From DATBRV01 sp036560145 (GTDB lineage: Bacteria; Myxococcota_A; UBA9160; SMWR01): a DNA stretch of 59,699 bases. The notes under the pieces are model-generated. The model was not told where the DNA came from. It saw only the letters and a list, made by a program, of their open reading frames with translations, and made no database searches. Where the stretch lies: positions 1-59,699 of the forward strand of contig DATBRV010000137.1 of assembly GCA_036560145.1 (NCBI GenBank), written 5' to 3'. The translations under genes and the position numbers were made by a program. This document shows positions 48,700 to 56,191 of this stretch, piece by piece; position 1 is the first letter of the stretch, and each line of letters opens with the position of its first letter.

Positions 48700-49901
48700 C
48701 GCCGGCGCGCCGGCAGGAACGGGGACTGCGCGGGGGCGTTCGTCTCGAGCGGCTTCCGGTAGGCCACCGCGACCGCCGCGCCGGGAGCGAGATCCCCTTC
48801 CAGCACCTCGGCGAAGCGCTCGTCGCGCAGGCCCGTCCGCAACTCGACCCGGCGCAGATCGTCCCCGCCGTCGAGCACGTAGACGCCGGATCCGTCCTGC
48901 TTCGGCTTCCCCGCCGCGACGGCGGGCGGCGGCGGCGCAGCTTCGCCGTCGCTCTCCGGCCGGAAGCGCAGCGCGCGCAGCGGCACGCGCAGCGCGTCCT
49001 CGCGGCGCGCGGTGGTGATCGTCACGGTCGCGGTCATGCCGGGCTTGAGGGCGAGATCGCGGTTGTCGACTTCGATGATGACGTCGTAGGTCACCACGTT
49101 CAGCACGGTGATCGGGGCGTTGCGCACCTGCACCACGCGCCCCTCGAACTCGCGGCCCGGATAGGCGTCGACGCCGAATGCCGCGCTCAGGCCGTCGCGC
49201 AGGCCCCCGATGTCGGACTCGCTCACGTTGGCGTTCAGCTGCATCTTGGTCAGGTCCTGGGCGATCTCGAACAAGGTCGGCGTCTGGAAGCTGGCCGCCA
49301 CCGTCTGCCCGACGTCGACGCTGCGCGAGATCACCACGCCGTCGACCGGCGAGCGGATCACCGTGTAGTCGAGGGTGATGCGGGCCTCCTCGAGCCCGGC
49401 CGCGGCCTGCTTCACGCCGGCTTCCGCGAGCGCGAGCTGGGCGACGGCCTGGGCGCGGTTGCTCTCCGAGGTGTCGAGCTCGTCCTGCGAGATCAGGTCG
49501 CGTGTGCGAAGGCTCTGATTGCGCTCGAAGGTGAGTTTCTTGAGCTTGAGGTCCGCGCGCGCCTTCTCGACGCTGGCCCGCGCGTTCGCGAGGTTCGCTT
49601 CCTCCTGGCGCACCTTCACCTCGAAGGGGGCCGGGTCGATCTTGGCCACGGGCTGGCCGGACACGACGGGGGAATTGAAGTCGACGTAGATCGCCTGGAT
49701 GGGACCCGAGACGTAGGTGCCGACCTGGACCTTCGACACCGGCTGGACGGTGCCGGTCGCGGTCACCGTCGCGACGATCGCGCCGCGGTCGACGGATTCG
49801 GTCAGATAGCCGCCGGTCGCCGGATCGTCGCTCCCGCAGGAAGCGGCGCCGATCGCCGCCGCCAGCAGCACGCCGAGCCGCCCGAGTCTTGCCCTGCTCA
49901 T
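48696..49901 (-). CDS. MacA-like periplasmic adaptor (membrane fusion lipoprotein)
   Basis: 401 residues. N-terminal lipobox GAASC (about residue 22) then the membrane-fusion layout: barrel/lipoyl half-motif GTVQPVSKVQVGTYVSG, helical hairpin (about 95-175), second lipoyl half TVIRSPVDGVVISRSVDVGQ, beta-barrel AAFGVDAYPGREFEGRVVQV and a C-terminal membrane-proximal domain with ALKPGMTATV. It bridges the MacB transporter and the TolC-like channel encoded next door. Overlaps both neighbours by four bases. Confidence 0.93.
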   Translation of the reverse strand: MSRARLGRLGVLLAAAIGAASCGSDDPATGGYLTESVDRGAIVATVTATGTVQPVSKVQVGTYVSGPIQAIYVDFNSPVVSGQPVAKIDPAPFEVKVRQEEANLANARASVEKARADLKLKKLTFERNQSLRTRDLISQDELDTSESNRAQAVAQLALAEAGVKQAAAGLEEARITLDYTVIRSPVDGVVISRSVDVGQTVAASFQTPTLFEIAQDLTKMQLNANVSESDIGGLRDGLSAAFGVDAYPGREFEGRVVQVRNAPITVLNVVTYDVIIEVDNRDLALKPGMTATVTITTARREDALRVPLRALRFRPESDGEAAPPPPAVAAGKPKQDGSGVYVLDGGDDLRRVELRTGLRDERFAEVLEGDLAPGAAVAVAYRKPLETNAPAQSPFLPARRR

Positions 49902-51199
49902 GTCTGCGGCAGCTCCTGTCCGATCGCGCGCTCGAGCTCGGCGACCGCCGTGTGGAATCCGTAGAGGGCGCGCACGTACTCCGCCTCTGCGCTCGCCCGC
50001 TGCGCCTGGGCGTCGGTCAGCTCGATCACGTTGCCCACCCCCGCCTGATAACGGCCGTCGGCGAGCTCGAGGTTCTCGCGCGACTGGTCACGGGCGCGCG
50101 CGGAGACGCCGATCGCCTCGCGCGCGCGGGCCAGATCGAGCGTGGCGCGGCGTACCTCGAGCGCGACGTCCTGCTCCAGCGACCGCTCCTGGAAGCCGAG
50201 GGCTCGCGCGTTCGCGCGCGCCTCGCCGACGCGCGCGTGGATCAGGCCGCCCGAGAAGATCGGAACGTTCACGAGGGCTCCGTAGTTCCACGAGCTGTGC
50301 AGCGGCGAGCTGCTGCCCGACCAGTCGTAGCTGGCGCCGCCCGTCACGTCGGGCAGGTGCTCCTTCCAGCGCGCGGAGACCGTCTCCTCGGCGGCGCGGA
50401 TCTGGGCGCGGATCGAGATCAGCTCCGGCCGATGCTCGAGCGCGATCGCGAGCGCCCGCTCCTCCGGGATCTCGACGGGCGTGGTCTCCAGCATGTCGAC
50501 CAGCTCGAAGTCGAGCGGCTCGGTCAGCCCCATCGCGTGGCGCAGGGTCTGCTCGGCCACCAGCACGCTGTTGCGCGCCGTCAGCAGGTCGAGCTCGGTG
50601 TTCGCGACCAGGACCTCGGAGCGCGTCACGTCGAGCTTGGTCGCGAAGCCGACCTCGTAGCGGCCGCGCGCCTGGTCGAGCTGGCGCTGATTCGAGCGCA
50701 GGGTCTCCTCGGCGACGCCTCGCAGCCGGCGCGCCGCGAGCAGATCGAAGTACGCCTGCTTCACGTTGCGGACGATCGCCTCGCGCTGGGTATCGGCATC
50801 CGCGCTGAGCGAATCGCGCAGCGCCTGCGCGGACTGGATCGCGTCGAGGTTGCGGCCGAAGTCGAAGAGCACCTGCGAGAGCGAGAAGCCGGTGGAGTAG
50901 AAGCCGTATCGCTGCGAGCTCGCCCCAGAGCCCGCAAAGCCTGTCTTCTGCGCCGCGCTCGACTTGTTGTCGCTGGCGGACGCATTCGCCGAGATCTGCG
51001 GCAGGTAGCCGGCGATCTCCTGGCGGACGCGCTGCCGGCCGGCGTCCACGTCGGCCTCGGCCGCGCCGAGCCTCGGCTGCCGCTCGAGCGCGATCGCCAC
51101 GCACTCCTCGAGGGTGCGCTCCGGCGGCGTCTGCGCCGGCGCGCGCTGCGCGACGAGGAGCGCGAGCGCGATGCCCAACACCGGCAGGCGACGCTTCAC
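49898..51199 (-). CDS. TolC-like outer-membrane efflux protein
   Basis: 433 residues with a signal peptide (about 1-22, ALALLVAQRAPAQ). Two OEP repeats: ERTLEECVAIALERQPRL, LDLLTARNSVLVAEQTLRHA and YNYGALVNVPIFSGGLI-like second-copy sequence (ALVNVPIFSGGLIHARV), then GNVIELTDAQAQRASAEAEY. Trimer forms the outer-membrane channel and periplasmic tunnel. GTG 51199 overlaps the tetR stop by four bases; the next gene overlaps in the same way. Confidence 0.92.
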   Translation of the reverse strand: MKRRLPVLGIALALLVAQRAPAQTPPERTLEECVAIALERQPRLGAAEADVDAGRQRVRQEIAGYLPQISANASASDNKSSAAQKTGFAGSGASSQRYGFYSTGFSLSQVLFDFGRNLDAIQSAQALRDSLSADADTQREAIVRNVKQAYFDLLAARRLRGVAEETLRSNQRQLDQARGRYEVGFATKLDVTRSEVLVANTELDLLTARNSVLVAEQTLRHAMGLTEPLDFELVDMLETTPVEIPEERALAIALEHRPELISIRAQIRAAEETVSARWKEHLPDVTGGASYDWSGSSSPLHSSWNYGALVNVPIFSGGLIHARVGEARANARALGFQERSLEQDVALEVRRATLDLARAREAIGVSARARDQSRENLELADGRYQAGVGNVIELTDAQAQRASAEAEYVRALYGFHTAVAELERAIGQELPQT

Positions 51200-51843
51200 G
51201 ATGCGCTCCGCCGGCGCGCAGCCTTCCAGGCGCTCTCGCCCTTCGGGGTTCCCGCGCCGCACAGGAAGAGATCGAAGACGGAGGTCGCCAGCGCGTCCAG
51301 CGAATCCGAGGGGCGTCGCGTGCGGTCGATGCCGCGCAGCAGCGCGAGCAGCGTCTCGGCCGCGATCCGCGGGTCGACCGGGCGCACCTGCCCGGCGAGG
51401 ATCGCCTCGCGCACCGCGCCCTCCACCACCCGGGCCAGGCTCGCGCGCCGGCGCTCCCACTCGCGGGCGTCCGTCCGGCTCGGCTTGTGCTCGCGGCGAT
51501 GCAGCAGGGCGAAAAGGAAGCGCCGCTCCCAGAGGTGCGCGAGCGACGCCCGCACCACGCGCTCGAGCTTCGCCACCGGCTCGCCGGGGCCCGCGACGGC
51601 CGCCTCGAGCTGCGAGCGGAGCAGGTCGATCCCGTCCAGCACCAGCGCCGTGAAGAGCGCGTCCTTGCTCTCGAAGTACCGGTAGAGCGTGCCCTTGCCG
51701 ACGCCGCAGGCGCCGGCCACGTCGTCCATGCGGACCTCGTGGAAGTCCTTGCGCAGGAAGACGGCCTCGGCCGCCCGCAGGATCCGCCCGCGCATCCCGG
51801 CGGTGGGGGGCCGTCCCCGCCGCCGGGGCGGAGCCGCGATCAC
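51196..51843 (-). CDS. TetR/AcrR-family transcriptional regulator
   Basis: 215 residues from GTG 51843 (223 from ATG 51867). DNA-binding helices: MRGRILRAAEAVFLRKDF, MDDVAGACGVGKGTLYRYFESKDAL; the rest is the ligand-binding helical domain. It leads a five-gene efflux operon, so it is probably an autoregulated repressor induced by an exported compound. ATG 51867 would be part of the -10 hexamer itself, so the transcript should start downstream and GTG 51843 is preferred. The palindromic site ACTGACCAGT lies within its promoter. Confidence 0.9.
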   Translation of the reverse strand: MIAAPPRRRGRPPTAGMRGRILRAAEAVFLRKDFHEVRMDDVAGACGVGKGTLYRYFESKDALFTALVLDGIDLLRSQLEAAVAGPGEPVAKLERVVRASLAHLWERRFLFALLHRREHKPSRTDAREWERRRASLARVVEGAVREAILAGQVRPVDPRIAAETLLALLRGIDRTRRPSDSLDALATSVFDLFLCGAGTPKGESAWKAARRRSAS

Positions 51844-51866
51844 GACGAGGGAGGAGGTGCGCCGCA

Positions 51867-51894
51867 TTTATGAAACTGACCAGTCCGTATTCAA
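51867..51894 (-). promoter_or_regulatory. tetR-efflux operon promoter with embedded palindromic operator
   Basis: TTGAAT (51894-51889) as -35, a 16-base spacer, CATAAA (51872-51867) as -10. The palindrome ACTGACCAGT (ACTG-N2-CAGT) at 51875-51884 fills the spacer, a classic position for TetR autorepression. The remaining gap to 51987 holds no feature I can see. Confidence 0.55.
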
Positions 51895-51986
51895 TTAGCA
51901 GTCCCGCGCTCCCGCGCAAGCCGCCGGCTGGCGGGGCGGTCGGGGGAACGGGAAACGAGCGGGAGGCGCGGAGGCGCGTCGAGGCG

Positions 51987-53021
51987 TCAGCCTCCCGGCA
52001 GCGCCCTCGCCCCGAACTCGAGGACGGCGCGCGCCGCCCGGGCGTAGAAGGTCGGCTCGGCGCCCTCCTTCGGCAGGATCACGTCGAGGGCCTTCTCGTA
52101 GCGGGGCGAGTCCGTGGGATTGGTGGCGAAGAACTTGAGGTCCGTCCCGGGGATCGGGCCGATCTTCTCGGAGAGCTCGAAGAGCATCTTGTCGGCGCTG
52201 CGGATCAGATCCCGGGGCTCGGCGCCTAGCGCGCGATAGTGCCGCGCATATCGGAGCTGGGTGGCGCCGAAGAGGTCACCGACACCGTAGGTGGTCTGCC
52301 GGACCCGCTCGAGCTGACGGCGCGAGAGCGTCGCCAGACGCTGCGGGAGATGGAGCACGCCCAGGCCCACGTGCCGCGCCTCGTCGCGCTCGATGTACGG
52401 CAGCAGGTCCGTGAGCACGGGCTCGATCTTCGCGTCGGCCAGGAAGCGGAAGATCACCATGGCCGTGCCCTCGGCGAGGATCTGCATCGCGAACAGCTTG
52501 ACGGTGAGGTCGCGGGTCGCGAGCAGCCGGCGCGCGGCGATCGCGAAGTAGACATCGAGCCGGGGCACCGGAACGTGGAGGGCCGCCAGGTAATCGCGCA
52601 GCGTGTAGAAGTGGCGGGCCTCGTCGAAGACCTGGCTGGAGGCCGCCAGCTTGGCATCGGGGTCCTCGAGCCGCTCGGCGAGCTCGGCGGCGACGATCCA
52701 GGCGGCGAGCTCTCCCCACATCAGCATCGAGATCGGGTGCGCGAGCGCGGCGCGGCGCTCCGGGTCGAGCTGGATGCCGCCGTGGCGCGCCATCGCCTCC
52801 CGGAAGATCTCCGGGCCGTCCCAGAGATCGCGACCCGCATTCGCGTAGATCCGGCGCAGCTTGCTGGTGCGCTCCTCCGCCATCGCGAGCGGCGCGTCGA
52901 GCAGCAGGCCCTCGTCGGGCCAGCTCTTGAAGGGCCCGAAGCGCGCGGCCACCGCGTTGTGGAGGGCGCGCGTCACGACGTGGAAGATGATCCGGACGGG
53001 GCCCTGTTGGGTGGGGGGCAC
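51987..53021 (-). CDS. Ferritin-like di-iron protein of unknown function
   Basis: 344 residues, helical, no signal peptide. Two E-x-x-H metal sites are visible, VFDEARHFYTLRDYL (about 133-147) and YIERDEARHVGLG (about 212-224), with glutamates on other helices (GELAAWIVAAELAE and LAEGTAMVIF), as in ferritin-like oxidases, R2-like ligand-binding oxidases and AurF-type N-oxygenases. Such enzymes activate oxygen for desaturation, hydroxylation or N-oxidation. No partner reductase is adjacent. GTG 53021 follows GAGAGGAG; -10-like TAGACT at 53053-53048. Confidence 0.7.
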   Translation of the reverse strand: MPPTQQGPVRIIFHVVTRALHNAVAARFGPFKSWPDEGLLLDAPLAMAEERTSKLRRIYANAGRDLWDGPEIFREAMARHGGIQLDPERRAALAHPISMLMWGELAAWIVAAELAERLEDPDAKLAASSQVFDEARHFYTLRDYLAALHVPVPRLDVYFAIAARRLLATRDLTVKLFAMQILAEGTAMVIFRFLADAKIEPVLTDLLPYIERDEARHVGLGVLHLPQRLATLSRRQLERVRQTTYGVGDLFGATQLRYARHYRALGAEPRDLIRSADKMLFELSEKIGPIPGTDLKFFATNPTDSPRYEKALDVILPKEGAEPTFYARAARAVLEFGARALPGG

Positions 53022-53047
53022 GAGGCTCCTCTCGGGCGCAGGAAGAC

Positions 53048-53078
53048 AGTCTACCCGGGAATCCGGAAGGTGTAGAAT
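53048..53078. promoter_or_regulatory. Divergent -10 elements: ferritin-like gene (-) and VOC gene (+)
   Basis: Minus strand TAGACT (53053-53048) leads to GTG 53021; plus strand TAGAAT (53073-53078) in GGTGTAGAATCGG leads to ATG 53114. The two hexamers are 19 bases apart and point away from each other. Confidence 0.4.
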
Positions 53079-53113
53079 CGGGGCCCGGATTCGCGCCGGA
53101 AGAGGAGGAGCCC

Positions 53114-53548
53114 ATGCCCGCGAACCCCCCGGAGAACATGCCCCGCATCACCGCGTATCTCTATTACGAAGACGTGGCCAGCGCCCTCGCCTGGCTCGCC
53201 CAGGCCTTCGGCTTTCGCGAGCGCCTGCGGATGCCGGGGCCCGACGGCGTCATCTCGCACGCGGAGATGGAGCTCGAGGACGGCGTGATCATGCTGGGAC
53301 TCCCGGGCGCCGAGTATCGGAACCCGAAGCGCCTCGGCAGCGTGACCCAGAGCCTCTACGTCTACGTCGACGACGTCGACAAGCACTTCGAGCGCGCCAA
53401 AAGGACGGGCGCCACGATCCTCGCCGAGCCCTCGGACCAGTTCTACGGCGATCGCCGCTACGGAGCGGTGGATCCGGAGGGGCACCAGTGGTACTTCGCC
53501 CAGCACATCCGCGACGTCGCGCCCGAGGACCTGAAGCCGCCGGCCTGA
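53114..53548 (+). CDS. VOC-family (PhnB/glyoxalase-like) protein
   Basis: 144 residues forming one VOC module: ITAYLYYEDVASALAWLAQAF, ISHAEMELEDGVIMLG, SLYVYVDDVDKHFERAKRTG and RRYGAVDPEGHQWYFAQHI. The order of strands and the GHQWYF end match PhnB-like proteins and fosfomycin-resistance-type enzymes, but the metal ligands of true glyoxalases are incomplete. Strong GAGGAGG ribosome-binding site before ATG 53114. Function unknown. Confidence 0.85.
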   Translation: MPANPPENMPRITAYLYYEDVASALAWLAQAFGFRERLRMPGPDGVISHAEMELEDGVIMLGLPGAEYRNPKRLGSVTQSLYVYVDDVDKHFERAKRTGATILAEPSDQFYGDRRYGAVDPEGHQWYFAQHIRDVAPEDLKPPA

Positions 53549-53570
53549 GCGAGCGGACGGCTCGCCACGA

Positions 53571-54278
53571 TCAGAGACGCGCGAGGTAGGAGCGCCCGCC
53601 CAGGCGCGCGACGGACCGCTCGATCCAGGCCGCCCTCCGCTCCACGTACGCGCTGGGATCGGCGGCGCGCAGGCGTCGCGGGCTCGGCAACACCGCCGCC
53701 AGCAGGGCCGCTTCCCGGCGATCGAGCGAGGCGGCGGGCTTGCCGAAGAAGCGCTCGCTCGCGGCGCCCGCTCCATACACTCCGGGTCCGAACTCGGCCA
53801 CGTTCAGGTACACCTCGAGGATCCGGCGCTTGGGCCAGAGCGTCTCGAGCAGCACCGTGAACCAGGCCTCGAGTCCCTTGCGCACCAGGCTCCGGCCCGG
53901 CCAGAGGAACAGGTTCTTCGCCACCTGCTGCGTGAGCGTGCTGGCGCCGCGGGGACGCTCGTCTCCCTCGCTGATCACGTCTCCGATCGAGCCCCAGTCG
54001 AAGCCCGAATGCAGCGGAAACTTCTGGTCCTCGGCCGCCACCACGGCGATCGCCAGATCAGGCGAGATCTGGCGCAGCGGAACCCAATGGTGTCGCAGCA
54101 CGAACCCGCGCTCGCCCGTGACCCGCGCTCGGATCTCGCGCTGGAGCATGATCGAGCTGGTGAGCGGCGGCACCCAACGCAGCACGATCACGGGCACCGC
54201 GGTCGCGATCAGGATGCCGAGGGCGACCTGCGCCGCCAGCGTGGCGACGCGGCGCTTCAGGCTCGAGCGCCGTGACAC
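53571..54278 (-). CDS. mtgA: Monofunctional biosynthetic peptidoglycan transglycosylase
   Basis: 235 residues with one N-terminal membrane helix (AAQVALGILIATAVPVIVL) and a GT51 domain: VAAEDQKFPLHSGFDWGSI (catalytic glutamate in AED), RGASTLTQQVAKNLFLWPGR, KRRILEVYLNVAEFGPGVYG and AALLAAVLPSPRR. It polymerises lipid II glycan strands in the periplasm without a transpeptidase domain. GTG 54278 lies inside the preceding SEC-C gene (22-base overlap); no later start keeps the helix. Weak ribosome-binding site suggests translational coupling. Confidence 0.92.
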   Translation of the reverse strand: MSRRSSLKRRVATLAAQVALGILIATAVPVIVLRWVPPLTSSIMLQREIRARVTGERGFVLRHHWVPLRQISPDLAIAVVAAEDQKFPLHSGFDWGSIGDVISEGDERPRGASTLTQQVAKNLFLWPGRSLVRKGLEAWFTVLLETLWPKRRILEVYLNVAEFGPGVYGAGAASERFFGKPAASLDRREAALLAAVLPSPRRLRAADPSAYVERRAAWIERSVARLGGRSYLARL

Positions 54279-54424
54279 TTCTTGTACTTTTTTCCGCTTC
54301 CGCACGGGCAGGGGTCGTTCCGTCCGATCTTCGGCTCGGCGCTGCGCACGGGCTCCTGCTTGGACCCGTGGTCGCAGTCGGGACCGTGGACGTGCGCGTC
54401 TGGCTGCGGCTTCGTCTTGCCCAT
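54257..54424 (-). CDS. Small SEC-C motif zinc-binding protein (55 residues)
   Basis: A short ORF reading MGKTKPQPDAHVHGPDCDHG... with the C-terminal SEC-C motif RNDPCPCGSGKKYKKCHG: C-x-C-x8-C-H chelates zinc, as at the C-terminus of SecA. Free-standing SEC-C proteins are common but of mostly unknown function. The middle HVHGPDCDHG adds extra potential metal ligands. It overlaps the mtgA start by 22 bases. -10-like TAGGCT at 54445-54440, 15 bases upstream of ATG 54424. Confidence is high because the motif is exact. Confidence 0.88.
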   Translation of the reverse strand: MGKTKPQPDAHVHGPDCDHGSKQEPVRSAEPKIGRNDPCPCGSGKKYKKCHGARA

Positions 54425-54458
54425 GGCGTCGGGTCGGGGAGCCTACCACGCCCCCGCT

Positions 54459-56108
54459 TCACCACCAGAGGTTCATCCAGTGCTCCCGGACGGGCAGCAC
54501 GTCCACGCCGAGCGGAGCGGCGCGACCCTCGGCGATGCGCGCGCGCAGCGCGTCGAAGAACGTGTACTCGGGATGCGTGTCCAGATGGGCCTGCGCGAGG
54601 GCGTAGAGGCGCAGCGCTTCGGCGCGGCGGCCGAGCGCATCGGCGAGCACGCCGCGCGCGAAGAGACCATGCGCGCGCGCGTCGAAGGCCGCGTCCGCGG
54701 CTTCGAGCGGCGCGAGCGCCTGGTAGGCCGCCTCGGTCTCCCCGGCGCGCCAACGCACCAGGGCCCGCTCCCAGGCGATGCGCGTGGGATCCAGCGGGCC
54801 CTGCGCCTGCGCGAGGCGATCCCAGACGGCGCGCGCTTCCGCCAATTCGCCCTGGTCCGAGTGCAGGATCGCGCGGCGCGCGTCCCGGCTGGCGGCCTGC
54901 TCGGCGTCCGCCGCCGGCGAGCCGAGCTTCGGATCGGCGGGAATCCCGGGCGCGGCGGCCCCGTCCGCGCCGATGCGCAGCGCGACGTAGGCGCCCAGCG
55001 GCGCGTGCGGCTGCATCGCCGTCGAATGCCAGAGCGTTCGCGACGCCGGGTGGACGATGGCGGCGTTCAGCACCTGGAGATTGCCGACCGTGGATTCGTT
55101 CGCCCAGCGCGCCTGCGAGCGGTCGCGCAGGATGCGCGCCGCGAGCGGCGGATCGAGGCGGCCCAGCTGCGGCGCCACCGCCCGCTCCATGCCTTCCCGA
55201 CGCTGGAACGAGTCGGGCGAGCGGTAGCGATCGTTCGGAATCAGCTCCGGCGAGCGGGCGTGGTTGGATTGCGCGAACCAATCGCCGTCGGGGCGGAACA
55301 CGGCGCATCGGGCGGGCAGGCATTCGATCAGCGCGATCTCGCCGCTGGCATCCGCCATCGCGATGAAGCCGGCGATCCCGCGCAGCCGCGCCTGCTGGAA
55401 GATCTCGATGCCCTCCGCCACGTCGTGCGCGCGCTGGAGGGCGCGGCGGTGCGGCCACTGCGGGAGCAGCAGCCCCACCTGCGGATCCGCCACGAAGAAG
55501 TTGAGCGAGAGCGCGAAGCCGGCCTCGTTGAGGCCCACCGCCGGCAGCCCGACCAGCGGCCAGCCGACAAAAAGGTGGGCGAGATCGCCGTTCGTGGGAT
55601 GCACGTCGAGCACCAGGGGCCGTCGCGCTCCCATCCCGTCGGCCCAGTCGACGTTGCGCCCGATCAGCGCCGCGCCGTCGGCGGTGGCGCTGCGCGTGGC
55701 GGCGAAGACGGTCGACCCGCCCGCGAGCGCGAAGAGCGCCCGCAGCACGTCGGCCGGCGGGACGCCGAGCCCCTCGGCCTGCCCCGCGATCTCCTCGTGG
55801 AAGCCGCTCTCTTCGTAGTACGGCCCGATCCACGACCAGAGCGGGAACAACGCCCAGTCCAGCCAGCCCGCCGCCGCGCCCGCGCGTGCGACGCCCGCTT
55901 CGAAGGCGTCGTGCTGGATCTGGTAGACACGCGACAGGACGGGGCCGAGCAGCTCCGCCTGCTGGCGCCCCATCTCCTGGTAGGAGCCCTCCAGGTGCAG
56001 GACGATCAGGTCGCCGTGGTCTTCGCGGCTGGGCGGCTCGGCGTACGCCGGCGCGCAGACCAGGGCGAAGACGGCGAGCGCGGCGCAGCGGATCGGCAGC
56101 CCGGACAC
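54459..56108 (-). CDS. C45-like Ntn-hydrolase (acyltransferase/phospholipase B-like), secreted
   Basis: 549 residues. Signal peptide (about 1-23, ALAVFALVCAPAYA) then an Ntn-hydrolase domain: EGSYQEMGRQQAELLG, LRALFALAGGSTVFAA, TADGAALIGRNVDWAD, LNEAGFALSLNFF. Family members (isopenicillin acyltransferases, NAAA/phospholipase-B-like) self-process at a GC(T/S) cysteine; here the position is serine (S132 in GGSTV), an unusual substitution that would give a serine nucleophile. The C-terminal 120 residues (from about 425) look like TPR helices. GTG 56108 sits six bases after TAGGCT, predicting a leaderless mRNA. An amidase or acyltransferase on acyl-amides is likely, the substrate unknown. Confidence 0.78.
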   Translation of the reverse strand: MSGLPIRCAALAVFALVCAPAYAEPPSREDHGDLIVLHLEGSYQEMGRQQAELLGPVLSRVYQIQHDAFEAGVARAGAAAGWLDWALFPLWSWIGPYYEESGFHEEIAGQAEGLGVPPADVLRALFALAGGSTVFAATRSATADGAALIGRNVDWADGMGARRPLVLDVHPTNGDLAHLFVGWPLVGLPAVGLNEAGFALSLNFFVADPQVGLLLPQWPHRRALQRAHDVAEGIEIFQQARLRGIAGFIAMADASGEIALIECLPARCAVFRPDGDWFAQSNHARSPELIPNDRYRSPDSFQRREGMERAVAPQLGRLDPPLAARILRDRSQARWANESTVGNLQVLNAAIVHPASRTLWHSTAMQPHAPLGAYVALRIGADGAAAPGIPADPKLGSPAADAEQAASRDARRAILHSDQGELAEARAVWDRLAQAQGPLDPTRIAWERALVRWRAGETEAAYQALAPLEAADAAFDARAHGLFARGVLADALGRRAEALRLYALAQAHLDTHPEYTFFDALRARIAEGRAAPLGVDVLPVREHWMNLWW

Positions 56109-56114
56109 GGCGCG

Positions 56115-56120
56115 AGCCTA
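56115..56120 (-). promoter_or_regulatory. Probable -10 element of the C45-like gene (leaderless)
   Basis: TAGGCT, then CGCGCC, then GTG 56108; no ribosome-binding site. Confidence 0.5.
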
Positions 56121-56191
56121 ACACGGCCCCGGCGTGCCGGCGCGCGGCGGATGCGCCATCCTCCGGTTTCGCTCGCGAGCGGGAGAAGCGG

